Positions 1-7,995 of a DNA stretch of 64,000 bases are shown piece after piece. The stretch is from Cytophagales bacterium (GTDB taxonomy: Bacteria > Bacteroidota > Bacteroidia > Cytophagales > Cyclobacteriaceae). The first letter of the stretch is position 1. Every line of letters starts with the position of its first letter. The notes under the pieces were generated by a model, which worked only from the letters and a program-made list of their open reading frames with translations, had not been told where the DNA came from and made no database searches. Both the position numbers and the translations under genes were made by a program. Location of the stretch: the NCBI GenBank assembly GCA_033344775.1, contig JAWPMT010000005.1, positions 1,285,501 to 1,349,500 on the forward strand, in the 5' to 3' direction.

Positions 1-589
1 CTTCATCGTTGTTCAAGACATTTTGTGTTATATACTCTTGATAGGATAGTCCTGAAATTTTTGAAATTATATCTCCAAGAAGAATAAAATTCAAATTTGA
101 ATATGCTGCTTTTGACCCAGCTTCCGATTTGACTTTGGCTTTTTGAGTTAGAATTTTATTATTGAATTCGTCAAAGTCGAATGTGTCATCGTTTTCAGCC
201 AAATGAATCCAACGAATGGGTAGTGGATTGTTAATGCCAGACTGGTGAGTCAATAAATGACGGATGGTGATCTCTCCAAGAAATTCGTACTGAGGTAGAT
301 GTTTTATAGCTGGATCATCCAGACTAATCCCTCCACTTTCTACCAATTGCATGATGCCAATAGCGGTGAAAGTCTTCGTAATACTAAACAAGGCAAACTG
401 CGAGTGTTTATTTATAGCCTGATTGTTAGTGATGCTGAGATTCCCTTTTTTATAGGTGCATAAAACCGAGTCTTGGGACACAGCTCCATAAAAGATGGCT
501 GGAGCATCTAATTCATCAAAACCATTCGATGAAGTATCGCATGAAGTGGCTAAAATTGTCATGAGCATGAATAGAGTTATAGTTTTCAT
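1..589 (-). CDS. Serine hydrolase of the beta-lactamase/penicillin-binding fold, lipoprotein (3' part outside the window)
   Basis: I translated this partial gene from the minus strand; it runs off the left edge with no stop. The N-terminus is a lipoprotein signal ending LATSC, with Cys17 as the lipid site. The class C beta-lactamase-like core follows: SITK at residues 69-72 (catalytic Ser69, Lys72) and YSN at 163-165 (catalytic Tyr). Known relatives are secreted or envelope serine hydrolases (esterases, DD-peptidases, AmpC-like); the substrate cannot be read here. It lies 61 bp downstream of a Crp-type regulator with no recombination site between them, so the two probably share a cassette. 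The C-terminal third is not visible. Confidence 0.88.
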   Translation of the reverse strand, partial: MKTITLFMLMTILATSCDTSSNGFDELDAPAIFYGAVSQDSVLCTYKKGNLSITNNQAINKHSQFALFSITKTFTAIGIMQLVESGGISLDDPAIKHLPQYEFLGEITIRHLLTHQSGINNPLPIRWIHLAENDDTFDFDEFNNKILTQKAKVKSEAGSKAAYSNLNFILLGDIISKISGLSYQEYITQNVLNNDE

Positions 590-650
590 TTCTTTTTTCT
601 TCAAAAGAAATATCCCGTTCACTCCTTTCCATTAACAAATGATAAAACGC

Positions 651-1223
651 TCAGGAACCCTTTCTCAATCTGCTCAGCGACACATTGGTTATTCCTAAAT
701 AAGTTGCGATCATACTGTGTGGAACAAGATTCTCTAGCATTTCATAGTCTTTCCTGAATTGTTGAAGTCTGTCTTTTCCTGTCCAAGAGATTAGCCTGAT
801 TTCCTTATTTATCTTTTGTAAGAGTTCATTTCTAAGTATAGTATTGGCAAATTCTCTGATTTCAAGATTCACTTCGATCAGGGTTTCAAATTCACTTGCA
901 TCAATTTCTGCCAAGGTACATGCTGTAATAGCTTCTAAATTGATTATTGACAGTGAATTACTGGTACGAGTTACATGAGGACTTAATATGCTTGACTTTT
1001 CAAAAAACAGGAGGGTTATCAGCTCACCATTTTGGTTCATAAGATAGCTTCGAACTATTCCGTTTAGAAGGAAGTATTCGCTGTTGTTTCTTTTACCTTT
1101 TTCAACAATAAGTGAGTTTTCAGTTACCTTGATTTCCTTGCAAATCTCAGTTATCTCATTTCTTGATTTTAAGCTTAGGGTTGGATAAAATTGGTCAACG
1201 ACCTTGTTGATTCTTTCTTTCAT
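651..1223 (-). CDS. Crp/Fnr family transcriptional regulator
   Basis: This 190-residue protein has an N-terminal cyclic-nucleotide-binding-type barrel (about residues 15-120) and a short C-terminal helix-turn-helix (about 165-188, with LGITNVSLSRLRK). This is the usual length for the many Bacteroidota Crp-like regulators that act locally. The start lies 18 nt from the recombination core at 1241, so it is the first gene of its cassette. The hydrolase gene downstream is the obvious candidate target. No effector can be predicted, because the usual cAMP-contacting residues are not evident. Confidence 0.88.
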   Translation of the reverse strand: MKERINKVVDQFYPTLSLKSRNEITEICKEIKVTENSLIVEKGKRNNSEYFLLNGIVRSYLMNQNGELITLLFFEKSSILSPHVTRTSNSLSIINLEAITACTLAEIDASEFETLIEVNLEIREFANTILRNELLQKINKEIRLISWTGKDRLQQFRKDYEMLENLVPHSMIATYLGITNVSLSRLRKGS

Positions 1224-1240
1224 AATGCAGGCCTATTGAT

Positions 1241-1304
1241 TCTAACGTTTAACAATTAGCTGTAGCGTCCCGTAGGGAGCTATTGCTTATAGGTTTTTGT
1301 AGCC
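1241..1304 (-). other. Compact attC-like recombination site (site 14)
   Basis: Plus-strand left core TCTAACG; the arm ATTAGCTGTAGCGTCCC pairs with GGGAGCTATTGCTTAT. At about 64 bp it is the shortest site of the array. The stop codon and last codons (GYKNL) of the upstream kinase-like gene lie inside it. The trailing core (TTTGTA, near 1296-1301) matches the cassette's leading core (GTTGTG) only partly. Confidence 0.65.
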
Positions 1305-1937
1305 AGAAATTGTTAACTTATAATTCCATTTGGATTCTAAAAATATAAGATAATCGGCCCTATTTCGGTAAGGTTCTATATTGATTTTATATAAACCAAA
1401 CTCTTTTTCTGATATTTGATTCGAAAACTCTTTAGTATAATTTCGCTTTATTAGATCTGCTTCTTTCCTTATTTTCTTCAAATTTTCGTCTTGAGTATAG
1501 ATAAAGATGCTTAAGTCGAGAAATGAGGAAAAAGATGTATGCATAGAATGAAGTCCTTCAAAAATTATAATATCCGAAGTATTCATTTCATATGATTTAG
1601 AGCTGGCCATGCCACTTAGGTGATTGTATGGATAAAAATGGATTGATTTCCCATCTTTTAAATCCCTTAAATCTTTAATAGCCTTAGTCAAATTGTATGC
1701 CTCTATATCATAGCCACTCAATTTTTTTTCCAACCTTACTTTTCTATCCATCAGATACGAGTCCAATGTCAAATGATTAGAAGTTAAATTATTCCTGGTT
1801 AATGATTCTGTTATTCTTTTAGCTATATGTGTTTTCCCTAAATCCGCAGCACCACAAATGGAAATTACTGAGGCTGTTTCACAATTTCTTCTCGCTAAAA
1901 TTTCAGATGAAATTTTATCAATCATCAAGTTCATCAT
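1287..1937 (-). CDS. Uridine kinase / phosphoribulokinase-like P-loop protein
   Basis: About 216 residues from the ATG at 1937. A TTG at 1958 would extend it by seven residues, but those codons overlap the recombination site. The P-loop is GAADLGKT (about 29-36), with the nucleotide-kinase order DSYL, HFYPYNHLSG, then IIIFEGLHSM (Walker B-like). This resembles the uridine kinase/PRK family, whose members phosphorylate small alcohols such as uridine or pantothenate. Here the usual Ser/Gly-rich loop is altered (A, A, D), so the true substrate is open. It is a single-gene cassette whose final codons lie inside the following attC-like site. Confidence 0.72.
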   Translation of the reverse strand: MMNLMIDKISSEILARRNCETASVISICGAADLGKTHIAKRITESLTRNNLTSNHLTLDSYLMDRKVRLEKKLSGYDIEAYNLTKAIKDLRDLKDGKSIHFYPYNHLSGMASSKSYEMNTSDIIIFEGLHSMHTSFSSFLDLSIFIYTQDENLKKIRKEADLIKRNYTKEFSNQISEKEFGLYKINIEPYRNRADYLIFLESKWNYKLTISGYKNL

Positions 1938-1948
1938 TTCAATTGTCC

Positions 1949-2064
1949 ACAACGCCAAGCTAAACGCCGTAAGCTGAGCGGTTAAAATTTATTCTAATCT
2001 AGCGGATCAAAGGAGCCCTTGCAAACTAGCTTGGTAAGCTTATGATGTGTTAGCGTATGTTGTG
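1949..2064 (-). other. attC-like recombination site (site 13)
   Basis: Plus-strand left core CACAACG at 1949 and right core GTTGTG at 2059-2064. Folding aligns CACAAC..AGCTAA..TAAGC with the reverse complement of the right side, CACAAC..GCTAA..TAAGC. The right core is the exact reverse complement of the leading core of the same cassette at 4138 (7 bp match), which supports both boundaries. Confidence 0.78.
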
Positions 2065-2189
2065 TGCCGCATCCAAAATAGGAAAAGGCCGCTCGGAATA
2101 GCAGCCCATATTCACTTAATGCTTTATTGTCTTGAGGGATACTCTATCTTGATTCTTTCATTATTGATGACAGCCTTCTGTCACTGCCG

Positions 2190-2681
2190 TTAATTTCGAG
2201 AATGAGAATTGAATACTTTTCCACTAATTTTCCATTGGTCGTTTTCTTTATATAAGATTAAAAAATCTGTAAAACGGAAACCACCCCAATTGATGAATTC
2301 GACCCTGGCCGCAGCTGCTGGACCGGAAATATCAATCCATGCTATTTGGTGTTGAACATTCTCCGAAGGGCCCATTTGACTTAATGCATTACCAAACTCA
2401 CTGATTGGCATATAAGAAATCTGACCGTCTACGGAACCTACCATTTGTGTGTGTTCATAGAATACAGAAGTGCCCAATTTACCATCCCCTGTACGCGCAC
2501 TTTCGATGTATGATTGAAGGGCTTCCACAATGTCTTTGAAGTCATTGAAGCTTTTTAATTCTTGTTCTTGGTTGCTCATTTTTTCTGTATTTGATGTGTT
2601 TATATTCGTGTCTGAAGTCGTTTGTGCATTGGCATTCATGACTAAAATGCCTACTAGTAGTGTATAGATGCACTTTTTCAT
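2190..2681 (-). CDS. Secreted NTF2-like (lumazine-binding-like/SnoaL fold) protein
   Basis: 163 residues. A Sec signal peptide ends near NANAQ (residue 20), followed by a low-complexity linker and a domain (about 45-160) with the pattern of NTF2-like proteins: VFYEHTQMVGSVDGQ, then alternating strands AAARVEFINWGGF and FLILYKENDQWKISGKVF. Known relatives are small ligand-binding or putative lumazine-binding proteins with no firm function. It is the last gene of a cassette led by an AraC regulator at 4135 and a membrane protein at 3202. About 125 bp of unassigned sequence, including the small hairpin TGACAGCCTTCTGTCA, separates its stop from the recombination site. Confidence 0.75.
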   Translation of the reverse strand: MKKCIYTLLVGILVMNANAQTTSDTNINTSNTEKMSNQEQELKSFNDFKDIVEALQSYIESARTGDGKLGTSVFYEHTQMVGSVDGQISYMPISEFGNALSQMGPSENVQHQIAWIDISGPAAAARVEFINWGGFRFTDFLILYKENDQWKISGKVFNSHSRN

Positions 2682-2725
2682 ATGGGTTTATTTATGACAT
2701 TAAATTATTTTTATCATAGACCAAA

Positions 2726-3202
2726 CTACCCGGCAACAGCTCCACGTTTCCTACGAATTAAAACCAGGCCAACTATCCCTCCGAGAAATGTCACCACCAT
2801 TGGTATCTGAAGCCAGGCCATGTATGGCAAGACGAACGTGCTGGGCATGCCTAGCACAGTTACGAGGCCCCATGCGGGATATACCAGTCGTCCGGCAAAG
2901 ACATTTCGCTTGTGTCCTATTGCGTGAACAACAATTATTAGATATAGCAGGTGAAGAAGGATCGCAGGGATGACTCCTCCACGAACGGCTTCTTTAGGGT
3001 CGAACCCAAACCGGACAGACCAAACAAGGAATACATGCAGTGACACAATACCTAGCATAGCGGGAACAACCCAGCGGGCAATATTCTTTCCATTGGAGAA
3101 ACGGGCGAGCATTGCCACGGTAACTCCGAGATAGCCTAACCAAGCGGTTATAAAAGTAATTGTATCCAGCATCGCTTTTTGGTTGGTAAATGATGTAAAC
3201 AA
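2726..3202 (-). CDS. Four-helix membrane protein of unknown function
   Basis: 158 residues, or 148 if the internal Met at 3172 (MLDTITFIT) is the start. Four hydrophobic stretches are visible: about 14-31, 44-62, 78-95 and 108-148, the last probably two helices. A positively charged RRKR tail suggests a cytoplasmic C-terminus. I do not recognise a family. It lies between the AraC gene and the NTF2-like gene, all on the minus strand with short gaps and no recombination site, so the three probably form one cassette operon. Its bases are clearly richer in GC than the flanking cassettes, suggesting a separate origin. Confidence 0.65.
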   Translation of the reverse strand: MFTSFTNQKAMLDTITFITAWLGYLGVTVAMLARFSNGKNIARWVVPAMLGIVSLHVFLVWSVRFGFDPKEAVRGGVIPAILLHLLYLIIVVHAIGHKRNVFAGRLVYPAWGLVTVLGMPSTFVLPYMAWLQIPMVVTFLGGIVGLVLIRRKRGAVAG

Positions 3203-3262
3203 AGATGCCTTTTTACCTTAATGAGGAAATGGAGTATTAATCCAAGAATATGGATTATTTGA

Positions 3263-4135
3263 TCAACCTTTTAATTCTTCTCGATATTGTGTTGGTGACT
3301 TTTTTGTTTCTCTTTTAAAAAGACGACTAAAATAGAGAGGGTCATTAAATCCCGTGCTGTAGGCGATATCAGCAATAGATTTGTTGCTTTGTTGTAATAA
3401 TTCCTGTGCTTTTTCGATACGACGATGATTAATGTAACTGACAGGCGAATCGTTGAACTCTTTCTTGAAATTCCGATTAAACGTAGATAAGCTCATGTTG
3501 CACATTTTCGCTAATTCTTCTGTGCTAAGTGTAGAATAAAGGTGTTTCCTAACAACCTTTCTCAATTCAACATGAGGCCCGGAATTTATTTCTGAAACTA
3601 TTTCGTAAATCGATTCAACATTTTTCGTCTGGATCAGAAGCAGGACTAATTCTTTGATCTTCAGGAATAAGATATCGTCGTTTGCTAAAGTTGGCGTTTG
3701 GAAATATAGCTCCAAAGAATCGATGTACTTAGTAAGCACCTTTTCATGAGAAACGATGTTTAAATGATCAAAATGATCTCCTTTTCTCAGTGCATCGGGT
3801 AATTCGTTAGCGAATACTTCTTTGAGTATGTGAGGGAAAAGGTGAATAAAAACGACCTCTACGACTCCATCTCCCAGGTTTTTGACAAGATCCACAAAGT
3901 GATTACCACATTTCAATAAAAGGCATTCAGATTCTTTTAATTGAGCTATGCCATCCGGTGATAGAACATGAGAATCGCACTCTATAAAATGAATGAAACA
4001 ACCTTGATTTTGAACCAATGCTTTATATCGAAATGGCGTCTTGATCTTCAGTTTTTCGATCACAGGAAATTTACCATAAGAAATTGTTTGACGATCTAGA
4101 ATCACAATATTCTCTGCATCAACTATGGTACACAA
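3263..4135 (-). CDS. AraC family transcriptional regulator
   Basis: 290 residues: an N-terminal cupin-like sensing region (about 1-185) followed by the two HTH units of an AraC DNA-binding domain (about 190-288). Diagnostic segments are LAKMCNMSLSTFNRNFKKEF and IADIAYSTGFNDPLYFSRLFK, then SPTQYREELKG at the end. It probably controls the two genes downstream (a membrane protein and an NTF2-like protein). The start codon lies only 3 nt from the recombination core at 4138, so any promoter must be in the attC-like region or the preceding cassette. The effector is unknown. Confidence 0.9.
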   Translation of the reverse strand: MCTIVDAENIVILDRQTISYGKFPVIEKLKIKTPFRYKALVQNQGCFIHFIECDSHVLSPDGIAQLKESECLLLKCGNHFVDLVKNLGDGVVEVVFIHLFPHILKEVFANELPDALRKGDHFDHLNIVSHEKVLTKYIDSLELYFQTPTLANDDILFLKIKELVLLLIQTKNVESIYEIVSEINSGPHVELRKVVRKHLYSTLSTEELAKMCNMSLSTFNRNFKKEFNDSPVSYINHRRIEKAQELLQQSNKSIADIAYSTGFNDPLYFSRLFKRETKKSPTQYREELKG

Positions 4136-4137
4136 CG

Positions 4138-4432
4138 AGTAGTTATCGTCGCATTTCCGCAGCTAGTGAATAGCACTAAAGTAGTGAAATCTGTCACTCC
4201 CGGCAAGGAGAAGCTCACAACGGTTCAAAGAGGCACTACGTTCCGAAAGTCAAATTCTCCTACGAGAAAAAGTTGGAAGAAAGCAATGCGTTTCAAAAGT
4301 CAAAAACTCAAGTGAACTGAAGTCTCCATACAGCACAAAACTTTCTTGGCGGTAGACTCACGGGCAAGTCTTGGTGCAGTTTGCAGTAAGCACACAAGCA
4401 CATGCCTCATACATATTGTTGCAGCATGTTTA
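4138..4432 (-). other. Probable long, degenerate attC-like site (site 12)
   Basis: The left core CACAACG at 4138 is well supported, because it is the exact partner of GTTGTG at 2059. The right end is uncertain: no partner of TATAAC (4887) was found near 4420-4432, only GTTGCA or GTTTAT. The interior shares short motifs (AAGTC, GCAGTTTG, GGGCAAGTC) with the other long sites at 17971 and 13074. Confidence 0.4.
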
Positions 4433-4867
4433 TTGGCGAAGATCTTCTCCGTTGGCTCCTAATAGCATTTGTTCTCGAATGTACACTTTGAATGTTTTTT
4501 TGGTGTCAAAAATTGTTCCGTCCTCATGCCAAAATTCGACGACCAAGTTTGGATCTCCGCTAAAATCGAATCCTGCAAAATCTCCAGCGAAGTTGTCTCC
4601 AAAGAATTTAATCTCGTCTTTTATTTGATAGACATCCTCAAGACCCAAATCCTCAAGGGTGAATAGCCTATTATGTATATTAAATTGACACTCTCGGAAA
4701 CTGCCGCTACCTATTTCCATAAGATAATCGATCAATTCATCGGAGATTCCTTCAAACTCACTTCTCAAATTTTCGATTTCAGAATTTGACAGGATATCTC
4801 TTTTATTCGTCTCATCCTCGTGACTTTCTACTGCATCTAAGAATTCGAATTCAGCTGTATACTTCAT
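4430..4867 (-). CDS. SUKH (SMI1/KNR4)-like protein, possible immunity protein
   Basis: 145 residues. The first half has the spacing of SUKH domains: an N-terminal helix ending SEIENLRSEFEGISDELIDYL, the turn MEIGSGSFRE, then FTLEDLGLEDVY and the acidic FFGDNFAGDFAGFDFS. SUKH proteins are best known as immunity proteins against contact-dependent or polymorphic toxins, and as general interaction domains. No toxin gene is adjacent. It is a single-gene cassette whose start is 20 nt from the core at 4887. The assignment rests on pattern recognition only. Confidence 0.6.
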   Translation of the reverse strand: MKYTAEFEFLDAVESHEDETNKRDILSNSEIENLRSEFEGISDELIDYLMEIGSGSFRECQFNIHNRLFTLEDLGLEDVYQIKDEIKFFGDNFAGDFAGFDFSGDPNLVVEFWHEDGTIFDTKKTFKVYIREQMLLGANGEDLRQ

Positions 4868-4886
4868 GGAGGTCCAGGTAATGGAC

Positions 4887-5016
4887 TATAACGTTTAGTA
4901 TATGAGCAGTAGCGAATATAATTCCAATAATATGTCAAATAGCAAGATACTCATTTAACTGAAAAATGCGGTTCAAGTTTGCACTTAAACCGCTATTTAT
5001 TACATACCCTGTTAGG
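4887..5016 (-). other. attC-like recombination site (site 11)
   Basis: Left core TATAACG at 4887 and right core GTTAGG at 5011. The arm AGTATATGAGCAGTAGCG (4897-4914) faces CGCTATTTATTACATAC (4991-5007). It shares the inner block AAACCGCTATT with site 10. The right core matches the leading core of its cassette (CTTAAC at 6734) at five of six positions. Confidence 0.72.
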
Positions 5017-5023
5017 TAAAGTT

Positions 5024-5476
5024 TTATCCAACCAAATTAGGAAGTCCTTTTCCTGTTTCTAAATACTGTTTCAGGCTGGTCGAAATAAAATAAGTCCATC
5101 CAGCATCACATATTTCATAGCAATTTAATTCTGGAGTTAATCCTTTATGCTCAAAAAATATTTCGATTGTATCTGTATTCAACTTTTTGAAATTGAACAC
5201 AATTTCACTATTTAGCCATTCTTCCTTAATTCCTTTGAGGTCAGAAACACTATGATTTGCATAAATACACTTCCAACGTACTTCGTCAAATTTGTTTAAT
5301 GTAGTTACTTTAAATCCCCATGCAGTTTCTTCTTCAAAAAAGACAGAAAATTCATCATCAACTGTGGTTATTACTGAATTATTTACGTTGCCCCACCAGT
5401 TTCTAATACCGAGAGTGACTGCTTCAAAAGCTTTTTCTTTAGTAGAAGATACTATTATCGTTTGTTTGAAATTCAT
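5024..5476 (-). CDS. SRPBCC / AHSA1-like ligand-binding domain protein
   Basis: About 150 residues from the Met at 5476. An upstream in-frame Met at 5536 would overlap the preceding gene by 40 bp and add unrelated residues. It has the START/AHSA1 order: FKQTIIVSSTKEKAFEAVT, GIRNWWG, WGFKVTTLN, then VRWKCIYANH, and closes with a long helix CDAGWTYFISTSLKQYLE. Members bind hydrophobic ligands or act as Hsp90 ATPase activator-like domains. It is the third gene of a sigma factor/YCII/SRPBCC cassette, a group often seen near ECF sigma factors. Confidence 0.8.
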   Translation of the reverse strand: MNFKQTIIVSSTKEKAFEAVTLGIRNWWGNVNNSVITTVDDEFSVFFEEETAWGFKVTTLNKFDEVRWKCIYANHSVSDLKGIKEEWLNSEIVFNFKKLNTDTIEIFFEHKGLTPELNCYEICDAGWTYFISTSLKQYLETGKGLPNLVG

Positions 5477-5496
5477 TTTACTTTTTTTACCAGGTT

Positions 5497-5838
5497 TTAC
5501 ATCATTTCTAATACTTCTCTGATTTCGAGTATCCAACTGGCGTCTTCAAAACGAGGATCTTCTTTCAATACTGCTATCAAACTTTCATTATCCTTTGCCT
5601 GCAATGCATAAAACCCAGCAATGCTTGTTTCCACCAACGTTTCTTCCGAAAGCACTGAACCGTTACCAATAAGATTAGTTCCAATTGGTTGTAAAGGCTG
5701 TGCATCAAGCAAATGCCCCTTTTCTTTTAATTGCCCTAAATAGGCACCAACTTTTCGTACATGCTCCTTTTGAATTTCTTCCGAAAGATTAAAAATTGAT
5801 TCTCCCTGCGGGTAAATGAATACCATAAATTTTTTCAT
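5497..5838 (-). CDS. YCII-related (DGPF-type) small protein
   Basis: 113 residues fitting the YCII/DGPF fold: MVFIYPQGE at the start, a central helix HVRKVGAYLGQLKEKG, then LLDAQPLQP and the C-terminal ILEIREVLEMM. YCII domains are small ferredoxin-like proteins, some with enzymatic roles, and are frequently encoded next to ECF-type sigma factors. Here the sigma factor gene is immediately upstream (68 bp) and the SRPBCC gene 20 bp downstream. This gives a compact three-gene unit inside one cassette. The function of the group is unknown. Confidence 0.82.
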   Translation of the reverse strand: MKKFMVFIYPQGESIFNLSEEIQKEHVRKVGAYLGQLKEKGHLLDAQPLQPIGTNLIGNGSVLSEETLVETSIAGFYALQAKDNESLIAVLKEDPRFEDASWILEIREVLEMM

Positions 5839-5906
5839 TTGTTTTTGTTTTTAGTTCTTACTCTTTAGACTGGAGTAGAAGAAAAAACGGTTGTAACAAA
5901 TGAATT

Positions 5907-6722
5907 TTATAAGTCCTTACAAGCTTTTTCCACCTTGGGATAGGTTTTTCCATTGGCGGCATTAGTTTGATTTAGCAAGAAATCGTGTAATAGAAAATTA
6001 TTGCTCTGCAAAGGATCAATCCCTTTTATCAATGCCGCCCTCATCTTGTACAAATTGGTTGCGTTAGCATTGGTCTTTTCTTTTACCATTTCGAGTTCGG
6101 CAATTTTCCTTTGTGTTTCGGCCTTAGAATTGCCAGTATTGCTTAATTCCGAACATTTCCAACAAGCTCCTGTTTTGTGGATTAGCGTACAGTCTTCAGA
6201 AAAAACATCTTTCATGGTTTTTCTACCCTTATGCAACAAGTGTTTTATTCCTCCTAGAGGTTTGTCCATGATTTTGGCAATTTCAGCTACTTTGAAATCG
6301 TAAATATCTGCCAACATTATGGCTGTGTGACGTTCGAGAGGCAAGTATTTCATTACACAAGTAAAGCAATAATCAATGTGGTTTTTGATGTCAAACTCGT
6401 TTTTAAAGTAAATGTCCATTACCTGCTGTTGGAGTTTTGAAGAGTTTTTGATTGATTGACTGCAATTATCCTGTGCATTTCTAGTCCATCTTTTTTGTGC
6501 GTGAAAATGATCTTTGATCAAATTGTTAGCAATGGCAAATAGCCAGGTTTTAAAAGTTGATTCCGCTTTATAATATTCAAGATTCTTATATGCTTTTAGA
6601 AAGGTTTCTTGACTAAGATCTTCAACATCTTCAGAATTTGCCACTAGTCGGTATATGAAAGATTTCAACTTGGCTTGATTTTCCTTGAATAATTTTTCAA
6701 ACTCAGTTTCAGTGATTTTCAT
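5907..6722 (-). CDS. ECF-type RNA polymerase sigma factor with a C-terminal extension
   Basis: 271 residues. Region 2 is clear at about 8-75 (ENQAKLKSFIYRLVANSEDVEDLSQETF and STFKTWLFAIANNLIKDHF). Region 4 lies at about 130-172 (LPLERHTAIMLADIYDFKVAEIAKIM and GGIKHLLHKGRK). A tail of about 90 residues follows, containing CWKC and several helices, longer than in simple ECF factors. CxxC-bearing tails can act as built-in sensing domains, but that is inference. It leads a cassette with YCII and SRPBCC genes and starts 12 nt from the core at 6734. No anti-sigma gene is visible. Confidence 0.88.
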   Translation of the reverse strand: MKITETEFEKLFKENQAKLKSFIYRLVANSEDVEDLSQETFLKAYKNLEYYKAESTFKTWLFAIANNLIKDHFHAQKRWTRNAQDNCSQSIKNSSKLQQQVMDIYFKNEFDIKNHIDYCFTCVMKYLPLERHTAIMLADIYDFKVAEIAKIMDKPLGGIKHLLHKGRKTMKDVFSEDCTLIHKTGACWKCSELSNTGNSKAETQRKIAELEMVKEKTNANATNLYKMRAALIKGIDPLQSNNFLLHDFLLNQTNAANGKTYPKVEKACKDL

Positions 6723-6733
6723 TTCAATTTTGC

Positions 6734-6862
6734 CTTAACGCTTAGTATAAGAATAGTAACAGTATTTCAAATGCTAGCTTTTTCAAAATAGACTTCCTAT
6801 AAATATGAAAAAGCGACTTTGATTAAGCACCAAAACCGCTATTATTTTTATACATTGTTACC
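6734..6862 (-). other. attC-like recombination site (site 10)
   Basis: Left core CTTAACG at 6734 and right core GTTACC at 6857. The arm AGTATAAGAATAG (6744-6756) faces CTATTATTTTTATAC (6839-6853). The right core is the exact reverse complement of GGTAAC at 9765, the leading core of the same cassette. Confidence 0.82.
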
Positions 6863-6910
6863 TGACGTGAGTATAAATATTATTCGATTTATTTATTTCA
6901 TGTTTTTAAG

Positions 6911-6946
6911 TTTTGGTCAATTTCTACTCACAAAAAATGACCAAAA
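6911..6946. terminator. Hairpin, possible terminator of the esterase gene
   Basis: TTTTGGTCA and TGACCAAAA form perfect 9-bp arms around an AT-rich loop. They lie between the esterase stop (6972) and the recombination site. The flanking A/T runs fit an intrinsic terminator, but the loop is long. Confidence 0.4.
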
Positions 6947-6971
6947 TAAAACATATTGTGTTTTAGATTCG

Positions 6972-7793
6972 CTATTGTTTTATCAAGTCTGATAACCAAT
7001 ACATACTCCGTACTGCAGCCATGGGGACTGCTGTTCGATGGTCGAGACCGTTAATTACATCATGTTCTACTGTTAAATTTCCATCATTTATATTTTTAAG
7101 CATATTAACAAATTTTTTGAAATCCTTGATCTTTTTCTCTCCTTCCAATGAGCCATATGTAAAAAAAACATTTCCTTTTAATTTTTTTCGCTTTTCAGCC
7201 GTAGTAGACTCAAGTTCATAAATTTTCTGTATGATTTCATGATCAACTCCAAGAACTGGAGCACCAAGAATGTAATTTTCAAAGGTATTGGTGTGTTTCG
7301 ATAATATGTATGTACCAACTAAAGCAGCGGCAGAATATCCAAAATAGGTACGTCTTTCAGCATTAGCACGGTACTTGCTTTCTACCATCTTAAAGACATC
7401 ATTACGAAGAAACTTCACATAACTGTCCAAATTCCCATAGTTTATTCCTTTTGACCAGGTAAGCCCAACTATAATAACGTCTTTTATCAGATGTTCACTG
7501 AGCGCAGATAATCTTTCGATATTCTCTAACGGATTAGTAAAATAGATTACAGGGTATTTTAAATCTGTGTTTTCTTCATATCCTTCCGGTAGTTTTATGT
7601 AAAGTGTATTTAGTGTATCAGTTTCTGAATTACTGATCTGAATGACCTGAGTTCTGGGCATTTCATATGCCTTTGGTTCCTGAACCTCAAGAGCTGGTAA
7701 ACCATTGCCTTGTGCTTTCAGGCTGTAATTATTGCAAGCATTTAAAAATATTGTAAGTACAAGTACTGGAAATATAAAATTGTTGTTTTTCAT
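6972..7793 (-). CDS. Alpha/beta-hydrolase esterase (esterase D/Fes-like), lipoprotein
   Basis: About 273 residues from the Met at 7793, which gives a lipoprotein signal ending FLNAC; the in-frame Met codons further upstream (7913, 7817) are less likely. The fold shows LPEGYEENTDLKYPVIYFTN, then the nucleophile elbow FGYSAAALVG and a late His in GLDHRTAVP. The family contains serine esterases acting on siderophores, acyl glycerols or xylan esters. Within the same cassette, but on the opposite strand, sits a LytS/LytTR pair; its divergent start lies about 200 bp away, so the esterase is the natural target. A relative lies at 23925-25058. Confidence 0.85.
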   Translation of the reverse strand: MKNNNFIFPVLVLTIFLNACNNYSLKAQGNGLPALEVQEPKAYEMPRTQVIQISNSETDTLNTLYIKLPEGYEENTDLKYPVIYFTNPLENIERLSALSEHLIKDVIIVGLTWSKGINYGNLDSYVKFLRNDVFKMVESKYRANAERRTYFGYSAAALVGTYILSKHTNTFENYILGAPVLGVDHEIIQKIYELESTTAEKRKKLKGNVFFTYGSLEGEKKIKDFKKFVNMLKNINDGNLTVEHDVINGLDHRTAVPMAAVRSMYWLSDLIKQ

Positions 7794-7995
7794 GTTTGAT
7801 TTTTTTTTGTTTTTCATGCTTAGTTTTTGATTTAAATGTTGAATAAATGTATTGTATATCCAATGTGGAAATTCATTAATAGGATAAGCACAACAATTAA
7901 ATGATAAAGTCATTTCGTCATTGATATGAGGCTTTTGTAAGGAATTAAAGAATATTGTTTTTGGGGAATAGTAGCTTTATTAGCTATTAATATTT

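Noticed and set aside
4136-4628. Plus-strand frames in 4371-4666
   Set aside because: They are antisense to the SUKH-like gene and the recombination site.
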